The translations under genes and the position numbers were made by a program. Positions 57,901 to 64,000 of a DNA stretch of 64,000 nucleotides are shown in pieces. Under the pieces are notes generated by a model that made no database searches, was not told the DNA's origin, and saw nothing but the letters and a program-made list of their open reading frames with translations. Origin of the DNA: Rhizaria sp. SCN 62-66 (taxonomy: Eukaryota > Rhizaria, unplaced); assembly GCA_001724265.1 (NCBI GenBank), contig MEDY01000067.1, positions 60,707 through 124,706 on the forward strand, given 5' to 3'. Every line of letters begins with the position of its first letter. The stretch's first letter is position 1.

Positions 57901-60900
57901 TCCAATAACTTGCATAGGCATCGCGATTAAGATAGGCAGCGTTAGTGCCAAAAAACTGCGAATAGTCTCCAAGAGTATTCCCCGTCGTAATGTTAAAGTT
58001 GTTTGCACTTATCGAGACTGCTCCAACGTTAGGCGAAGGACGGGTCGCGCTAATTGTCACGGAGCTATCGCCAATCATGGCACTGCTGCAAGCAGAAGAG
58101 AAGTTGATAATATATGTTGTTGCCTGAACGTAATCAGGGTGCAGCACTGAAATGGTGACGTACGGCGTAAACCGGATTGACTTATAAAGTGCAACGGGGA
58201 GATCGCCAGTCACTTCATAACCAAAGTACTCGCCATAATACTCACTGCCTGTTGCGTACCATTGCTGCATCTTTGATTGATAGTTGATGGCATTGCCGAA
58301 CGTGTTAATTAAGGCCGTGATAGCACCAGAACCAAAAAGATTGTAGCTGTTGGAAACTGTTCCCTGAATGCCATCGACCACAAATGTGTTGACAGCGTCC
58401 TTACTTGTCAACTGCGTGCATGAGCTTTTGTTCGAGGCAGAGATCATAGTACAGTGCTTCATCATCTCCGCAGATGTTGCTTTTGGTGCAGAAATCAAAA
58501 ATGAACTTGAAGTAATCTCAAAATTGAACGCATCTTGAGGCAATGTGATCATATACAAAACAAACTCCAACGTTTGAGTCACAAGAGTATTTAAGCCCGT
58601 TGCCATGGAAACGCCTGTTACAAAAGCGCGTTGCGTATACCGCGCAGCAATAAAAACTTCTGTTCCAATATTAAAAAAGTCTGTTAAAGGTGCCACTGCA
58701 GTCTACCCAGCAAAAGAAAACGAAACTGATGCGTGGACATTGCCGGGGACGCACCTGTGGATATCCTCCGCGGTAAACGCAGTCGGGCAGACTAAGTTCA
58801 CTGAGAACCAACGATACTCAGGGACTCCCGCATTGCAACGCAGAACAATAGATTTGCCCGAGGTTGTGACTGTCCAGTCGGTTGCCACCTCTGGCTGAAT
58901 CTGCCCAGCAGATGGCGCGGTAGACGTTTTTAGCTTTGCGCCAGAAGGTTTGGGGCAGAAGCAGTCGTTGGTATCGGTGAACACAAGCTCGTTGCTCGAT
59001 GTGAGAAATTTGGGAAGAATCATGTTAAGCTCATATGTCAACAAGAACAGACTGGCAGCAGCGTTATCATTTGAGAGCGTGCTCAAGGTTGTATCAACAA
59101 GGCCTACTGAAAACGCTGTCACGTACGAGACGGGCAGAGCGGTAGTTTGTGGGATTGCAGTTAGGACTGTTCCATAGACTGTTGAAACAATTTTGAAACA
59201 TGAAGAAAACGCATATGATGTCGCCGCCATAGACGGACTAATTTTAACTCTGAAGGTCGCCACCACGGCTAAGTCAAGAACGGTGAAGTCCATGTTGAAG
59301 TTAAGCGAAGACACTGAGGAACCAGCTGCGTCTTGTAGCTGCAGTGCGGAACACGTGCTAGAGAGTGCGAAAGATTTGCTTGTGCGGCCGGCAAAGTTGA
59401 CACCAAAAATATTGATTGGGTCTGACTGGTAATCACTGCTGTAGCGTCCTGTGTAATACGAGCCTGACGTCATTCGCAGAGCTGTTGCAGGTACGGGCGT
59501 CACGTCGCTGACAAACGTATACATCGGAAGGTCAATAACTGATTGATAGAGATTGACATCACTACTGGCAAGAGAGGGAGGTCCTACTGGGCTTCCTGAG
59601 AGGATGAGTTGTAAGGAAAAACACGATGAGCCAAGAGACTGTGGCCAGTTAACCGATCCTGCTGCCGTGGTCACAGTTACACCAGAGATCACAGCGTTAC
59701 ATGCGCTGCCCTTCGTACATACAGCAGGTACATTAAAAGTAATCGACGGGCTATTCGCGGAATTTAACGTGAGTGAACCAGATTGCACAATGGCGCCTGC
59801 AAAGTTCACATTGCATCCTGAAGAAGTCAAAATAAGATTGACACCATTACCTCCATTACCACCAATGACTGTGGCAAAGGTAAATGTTAAAGAGCGAACA
59901 CGGGTCGTGGCGATGCTTGTCGCGGCCACAGATGTCGTTGTGAGAGTGAACGTTGTCGCCTCGTACGCCAGCTCATACGGCCCGATCTGGGTGTTGCTAG
60001 TTGAAGTAAAAGTATATGATCCAACTGTCATACGGAAGAAACTAGGGCCAAACCCAGCTGGATTATTTGTAGACACTGCGGAGGTTGTGGAAAAAACATT
60101 AGCTCCACTCACGGTAACATAATAGCCAAATGTTGACATAGAACCCATTGAAATCGTCAAGGTCGAAGTGCTTGATATCACAGCCGTCACTGATGCGGCC
60201 CCGAGTGAGGATGAGCAACTAAGCGGCACTCCGGACGCAATTGAAGGTCCTGTCGTTAAGAAAGACATAGACGATAGACCGGCCTGAGAAGATAGAGGCA
60301 AAATGATGATGGTGATACTGTCCAGGAAATTGATTCCGAGATTTTCATAACCTGTGCTGTAGATATAGTAGGCCAGCTTAACCTCACTCAAATCGTTCAT
60401 AACAATTACCATGACTGGGTCTGATACATACGATAAAGCGACGGAAATCATGGATGTCGAAGGACTCTGTAGAAGTCCAGAGGGCTCATGAATGTTCTTT
60501 AGAACAAAAGTAGCGAGGCCGTTTATACCAGCAGTAACAACACGTGCTGCCATTGCATCACACGAAAATTCACCTTGACCGGCGACAGTGCACTTGGTGC
60601 CCGTTCCTGCCTCCGTCGTGGAGTCAGAACCGTAGGAGAGTCGAGAGTCCTGTAGCTTAAAAACAAGATTGAATGGTGAGCCCGGAAGGAGAACGACGTG
60701 CATGTAGATTGTAATAGTCACGAGCGTCGGTGTTGCCATCACAGAAGCAGGATTGATGACATTATTGACAAGAGTGCGTGAGCTTAAAACAGAACCAAAA
60801 AACACGCCAAACTTTGGTTTCAGCTGCACATTGTCAAAGGGCTTAAGGATTTCCTCTGAGCCGTCAGAACGGACGAAAGAAAGCCGAAGATTTGCTATCT

Positions 60901-63406
60901 GTGACTCTGTAAAACATGTGTCCATCTGCGACTCAGTAAATCCAAATGTGCAAGTGACAATAATCCTGGACCACGTCAGCTTTGACATCACAGGTAAGCA
61001 GGTAAACTATAGCTTTGTCGAGGAAGCCGATGAAAATGAACAGGTCAAGCTTGTAGTGTAGGGCGCTGCCCCGGGCGTTTCAAATCCGTACTGTGCACTC
61101 GGACACAGGCAGCTATCTGCAGTTGAGAGGGCGAATGTACCACCAACCTGACTGGCGAGACTTGGCATAACAGAAATCTCGCGAGTAACCGTGTACGAAT
61201 AAGATGTGGCCGGGCTAGCCGTTGCATTAGGCAGGGCATTGGTGATGTGATAGTTCATCGCGCTCGGCGCTACGTTGGGGGATAGAGACATTGCTTCGCT
61301 CGCTGGATACATTGTGTAGCCACTGCTGGTAATAAGGAAGCAACTGAGAGGAACAGGCATCAAAGCATTTCCTGGGCGGACGTATAAAGTGATTGCAGGA
61401 AATTGGAACATTGTTATTGTGGGGATTGTAAAACTTTTTGTTGTAAGCCGTTCGCTGTAGCCAAGTTGTCCAAAGGTGTAGATACCAGCACATGAGCCTG
61501 TAATGGTGATGGTTATCGCACCAGCCACGGGCAGCGCCTCAGTGAGGCGCATACCACGGAATTGAATATCGCTTGACCAGACACGGTCAAAACGGTTCTC
61601 AAAATCATCTGATGCCACGAGCTGGTTTTGCCCAGCATACGAGGTAGGATTATAGTCGTATCCGAACGCTGGAGTACTATGTGCGACAAGGTTGAGATTG
61701 TAAGAAGTGTAAACATTTGCGCTTACAACTGTTACGGTGCCACTTTTCTCAGTGAAGTATACGCATCCGTAAGACACAGCATACTAAAGGTCTGATGTGG
61801 ATGAAGCAGTGACTATTACACCTTCAATTAACATATCATAATAATAGCCTGCTGTCGTCGCTCCTAACGAAAACTGGTAAGACGTGCTAGAATATGAAAC
61901 TCGCGAGATCCCAAATGCATTGCTGAAAGACAACGTGGTTCCACAGCTACCTGTTGAAGTAACCAGAACATTTGTGTTTGCTCGTGTTGCAGAAACGTAA
62001 ACACCAATCATGAGCGAAATGATACGAGTACGAGAAGATATACTTTTGACAATACAATCATAGACACTCCAATACACTCCAAACATATACTGTTCTGGAT
62101 AAGTGGTATCACATGGATCTATCTGTTCGTAAATAAGCGTCTGAAAATCACTCCTCTGTTCAGCAGTCGTGTGCGTGTGATTGTGACTACCAGTATTGCT
62201 GCTTACTGGAGCAAGGTTCTCGAGCTCCCCAGCAACTGATTCAATTGCGCAAATGGGTGTCTACGCAATCAACGGCTTCATAGTTTGGCGGCGCATAAGA
62301 TTCAAGCCAACACCAGTGCCAATGCGCAAACCTGAGCGAGAAGGGAGCAGCGCCTGCGTTTTCATGTCACTAGTTCTCGCTGACTAACTCGTGACTTCAA
62401 CTGCTGCATTCGGCTCGCCGCTGCTTTGATGTGAGGGATCAAGTACGGTTACCGTTCGTGACCAGCCATTAAAAGCTAACCGAAGACTCCTAGCAAGACT
62501 GCGATCACGGACATTCTCAGGGGGGTTCGAGACAATAACAGGAGAAATGTAAAAACTGAGTTTGCCTGCAGGGAGACCGATGCAGCGTAGCTCGATACTG
62601 CGTGCACCAGGAATGCGGTTAGTCGCGCATCGCGTCCTTGCAAGGGCCTCGTTGTCACCGCTGTCAGTGATCAGCACCTTCGTCGCGGCCATGTCGTAGG
62701 TCAGCCGGCCGTTGCCGGGGAGCGTAACCGAGAGCACAGTGAGGCCCTCAGTGCGCATTGTCATGAGGCCACTCAAATCAAGCGCAGCGATGGTGTTGCC
62801 AATAACGCTCGCGCTCTCAGCAGGGCCGTCAGACGCGTTGTCATCGTGAAGCAGAGTGGCAGTGGGCTCAGTCAGCGGGGGCACAAGCAGCAGCGCGTCG
62901 GCAACCGAGGCGGTGGCGGGGGTCGCAGCGCCGTTGGCCGTGAGCCTGAGACATTCAGACAGCACGCTCGTCGGTTGCCTAAAGCCCCCAAAGGCGGTGA
63001 GATAAATGCGGACATCAGAAACTGTGAAGGCGGCCGTAGCGGTGCGAAGGCAGCGGACAGTATTAGGCGTTGTAAAGTCGACAATGCAGCCCTTGGAGGG
63101 GGACGTGAGCGAAATGGCGGTCAGGTTGAGCTGCTACAAAGATGGACAGGACCAATCAAGGGTCAGCGCAGTGTCGACAGTCGCGTCAAGGCCAAAAACA
63201 TCGACTCCAAGCGCCACGGACGTGTAACCGAGAGTCGGATAGCAGACTGTGGAGGAGGAGGTGAGTGTGGCATTAAACGTCAGAACACCTCTAGCGACAG
63301 AAGCCGTTGCGAAAGAAGAGCCTGTTACACCAGTAGTCTGACCTAAGATAGCCATCGTAAGCCATAAAACAACGGCCCATAGAGACATGAGCCAATATCG
63401 GATCAT
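36917..63406 (-). CDS. Giant multi-domain cell-surface membrane protein (8829 residues, seven in-frame TAG)
   Basis: One minus-strand frame without introns runs from ATG 63406 to TAA 36919. Only TAG interrupts it, seven times, at codons 91, 341, 382, 541, 800, 1568 and 3374. The start was chosen for its signal peptide (MIRYWLMSLWAVVLWLTMAI); in-frame ATGs at 63574 and 63388 are alternatives. Residues up to ~6000 are Ser/Thr/Val-rich beta-type repeats, with a propeller-like part after ~3390 (phrases such as ADGRHIAINTNNNRVVLVER). Then come eight CCP/Sushi modules, one EGF-like module (NECD), IPT/TIG-type domains, GCC2/GCC3 Cys-rich repeats, a membrane segment, a long cytoplasmic loop and a bundle of membrane helices. 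Large proteins ending in this Cys-rich plus multi-pass module occur in several protist groups; their function is mostly unknown. Adhesion or sensing at the cell surface is an inference. Its base composition is much less GC-rich than the genes to its left. Confidence 0.82.
37465..41005 (-). other. Multi-pass membrane module of the giant protein
   Basis: The first helix (TFLLVLAIIGAIAVCTVLVW, near residue 7470) is followed by further hydrophobic segments, a cytoplasmic loop of roughly 800 mostly charged and Ser-rich residues, and about six more helices between residues ~8400 and 8645. The stretch RGYKPTRYYWFLLEMFRKA, next to a helix, resembles the TRP-like C-terminal region seen in other protist proteins with GCC2/GCC3 repeats. 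Channel activity is not shown by the sequence. Confidence 0.6.
41745..42144 (-). other. GCC2/GCC3 (ephrin-receptor-like) Cys-rich repeats
   Basis: Successive units of the form CxPGxYxxxxGxxxCxxCPxG are visible (QCSPGLYSNTTGATSCTVC, then VCPRGTFSGE and QCPPGTFAQFEG). They lie just outside the first membrane helix of the giant protein and would form a disulphide-rich stalk. Confidence 0.8.
42145..42725 (-). other. IPT/TIG-like domains
   Basis: Two successive modules follow the IPT pattern: VYGCVTDD..GGDVRLAVTGTGF and IRGCDRVS..GGNTIELTGHNFG, each ending with a Cys-containing strand. IPT domains are immunoglobulin-like folds common in extracellular protist and metazoan receptors. Confidence 0.7.
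43530..43651 (-). other. Calcium-binding EGF-like domain
   Basis: It begins DINECD and ends CVNTFGSYICV, the usual ends of a calcium-binding EGF module, with Cys spacing that fits. There is one copy between the CCP array and the IPT region. Confidence 0.8.
43652..45385 (-). other. Array of eight CCP/Sushi modules
   Basis: About eight units each have four Cys and the typical ending G-x-W-x(5-8)-P-x-C (for example SGTPPVCR, SGAPRTCQP, PAEPTCSD). Units start at CGAMPK, CGVAPA, CPALTV, CLQIS, CPSLES, CTSPAV, CSTLTG and CGAISR. CCP modules usually mediate protein-protein contact at the cell surface. Confidence 0.85.
53285..53287 (-). other. In-frame TAG, probably a sense codon (giant gene codon 3374)
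   Basis: Context VAS-TAG-YSD. It joins two very long frames: 5412 bases upstream and more than 16 kb downstream. Confidence 0.88.
58703..58705 (-). other. In-frame TAG, probably a sense codon (giant gene codon 1568)
   Basis: Context FAG-TAG-TAV. The frame is open for 2.3 kb before and 5.4 kb after it. Confidence 0.9.
61007..61009 (-). other. In-frame TAG, probably a sense codon (giant gene codon 800)
   Basis: Context TKL-TAG-FTC, between two frames of the same beta-repeat style. Confidence 0.9.
61784..61786 (-). other. In-frame TAG, probably a sense codon (giant gene codon 541)
   Basis: Context SDL-TAG-YAV. No ATG begins the next part of the frame close to this site, which argues against separate genes. 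Confidence 0.9.
62261..62263 (-). other. In-frame TAG, probably a sense codon (giant gene codon 382)
   Basis: Context LIA-TAG-TPI. Translating base by base between 62384 and 62086 shows this TAG as the only interruption. Confidence 0.9.
62384..62386 (-). other. In-frame TAG, probably a sense codon (giant gene codon 341)
   Basis: Context VTS-TAG-SAR, only 41 codons before the next TAG, with no TAA or TGA between them. Confidence 0.9.
63134..63136 (-). other. In-frame TAG, probably a sense codon (giant gene codon 91)
   Basis: Context PSL-TAG-QLN. It follows the signal peptide and first ~70 residues of the mature protein. Terminating here would leave a 90-residue secreted fragment and no start for the rest. 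Confidence 0.9.
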
Positions 63407-64000
63407 TGCAAGCCGTGAAACGAATTGCTGTGGGGTAGAGGACACAAGACAGAATCCAAAAGGAGACGCAGGTCTGCGCGCGCGAGGGGCGGAAAGTGAT
63501 CTGTTAGAGCACCTATCGACGGTAACCCGGTGGAAATGAGGACAAAAAGAATTAGAATTGTGTAAAAAATGCATATGAAAAACTGTTTGAAATCTGAACC
63601 ATTAAATCCTCATATTATCGCATGAAATATGGCTTAACATCTCGAGCTCGGGTCCTCCTTTATCCGTCCATGAAGGAAGATAAAAGCTTGACTTTTATAC
63701 GATAGATTGAGTTTTTAAGAGCTGAAAGACGTATACGCGAATGGATAAGGAAGGGGTTTCAATAATAACATAAGGGAGTTAACGGTGCACGAAGAATTAG
63801 CTCAAGAAGAGGTGTTTCATACTCGTCATCGTCGGAGGGGGCTGAGGCAACGCCTAGCTCGCAGTGATATTTTGAGAACCCCAACGGAAGGGACGGGGCA
63901 TGTGGTGTCGAAGAGTGCGCAACTACAATGTGAGATTGCTAACCATTTGCGCACAAACACGACGGCGATATTGTGTGATAATAGTGTTTATGAATGAAGT
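63407..64000. other. Upstream region of the giant gene
   Basis: It probably holds the promoter and 5' untranslated region. The in-frame extension to an ATG at 63574 is possible but would bury the signal peptide. A small plus-strand frame near 63.8 kb starts with GTG and has no protein features. Nothing else is seen. Confidence 0.4.

Noticed and set aside
53285-63406. Pseudogene explanation for the interrupted 5' part of the giant gene
   Set aside because: Seven interruptions are all TAG with no frameshift, TAA or TGA over 10 kb, which decay would not produce.
63785-63997. Small plus-strand frame near the right end
   Set aside because: It begins with GTG, is short, runs close to the window edge and has no recognisable feature.
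1-64000. CRISPR arrays, transposons, viral insertions or prokaryotic operons
   Set aside because: No spaced direct repeats, terminal inverted repeats, transposase, integrase or capsid-like frames were seen. Spliceosomal introns and the gene content show a eukaryotic nuclear sequence.

Overview
This window is nuclear DNA from a microbial eukaryote, not a prokaryote or organelle. Fifteen GT-AG introns fall in six of the eleven genes. The recognisable genes are a meiotic-type recombinase (DMC1), a spliceosomal core protein (SmD2), a complex I subunit (NDUFB7), a PHD/ePHD chromatin reader, an SHIPPO-repeat axonemal-type protein and a giant CCP/EGF/IPT multi-pass membrane protein. SHIPPO-type and C12orf56-like genes suggest a protist with a flagellum. 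Coding exons between about 6 and 35 kb are very GC-rich, while introns and intergenic DNA are AT-rich. I cannot name the species.

The main result is that UAG appears to be a sense codon. Four genes have reading frames cut only by TAG, never by TAA or TGA, and the frame is kept on both sides: 1 TAG in the gene at 510-5274, 1 in 5522-7431, 2 in 17737-23997 and 7 in the giant gene at 36917-63406 (11 in total). All eleven genes end in TAA or TGA; none ends in TAG. Read this way, fragments that otherwise lack start codons join into continuous proteins of 1458, 472, 2086 and 8829 residues. UAG-only reassignment, with UAA and UGA kept as stops, is known in very few eukaryotic nuclear genomes. The amino acid cannot be fixed from this window; Gln and Leu are the leading candidates.

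Layout from left to right: a secreted or membrane low-complexity protein (+, 4 exons); an unrecognised cysteine-motif protein (+, 4 exons); an SHIPPO-repeat protein (-); NDUFB7 (+, 3 exons); a degenerate AAA-like protein (-); a C12orf56-like protein (+, 3 exons); the PHD/ePHD protein (+, single exon, 2 TAG); SmD2 (-, 3 exons, with only 5 coding bases in the first); DMC1 (-, 4 exons); a pepsin-type aspartic protease expanded by low-complexity inserts (-); and the intron-free giant gene (-, 26.5 kb, 7 TAG). The genes are functionally unrelated, as expected for a eukaryotic chromosome. A second genome-wide feature is the 5' splice site: 11 of 15 introns begin exactly GTACGT rather than GTAAGT.
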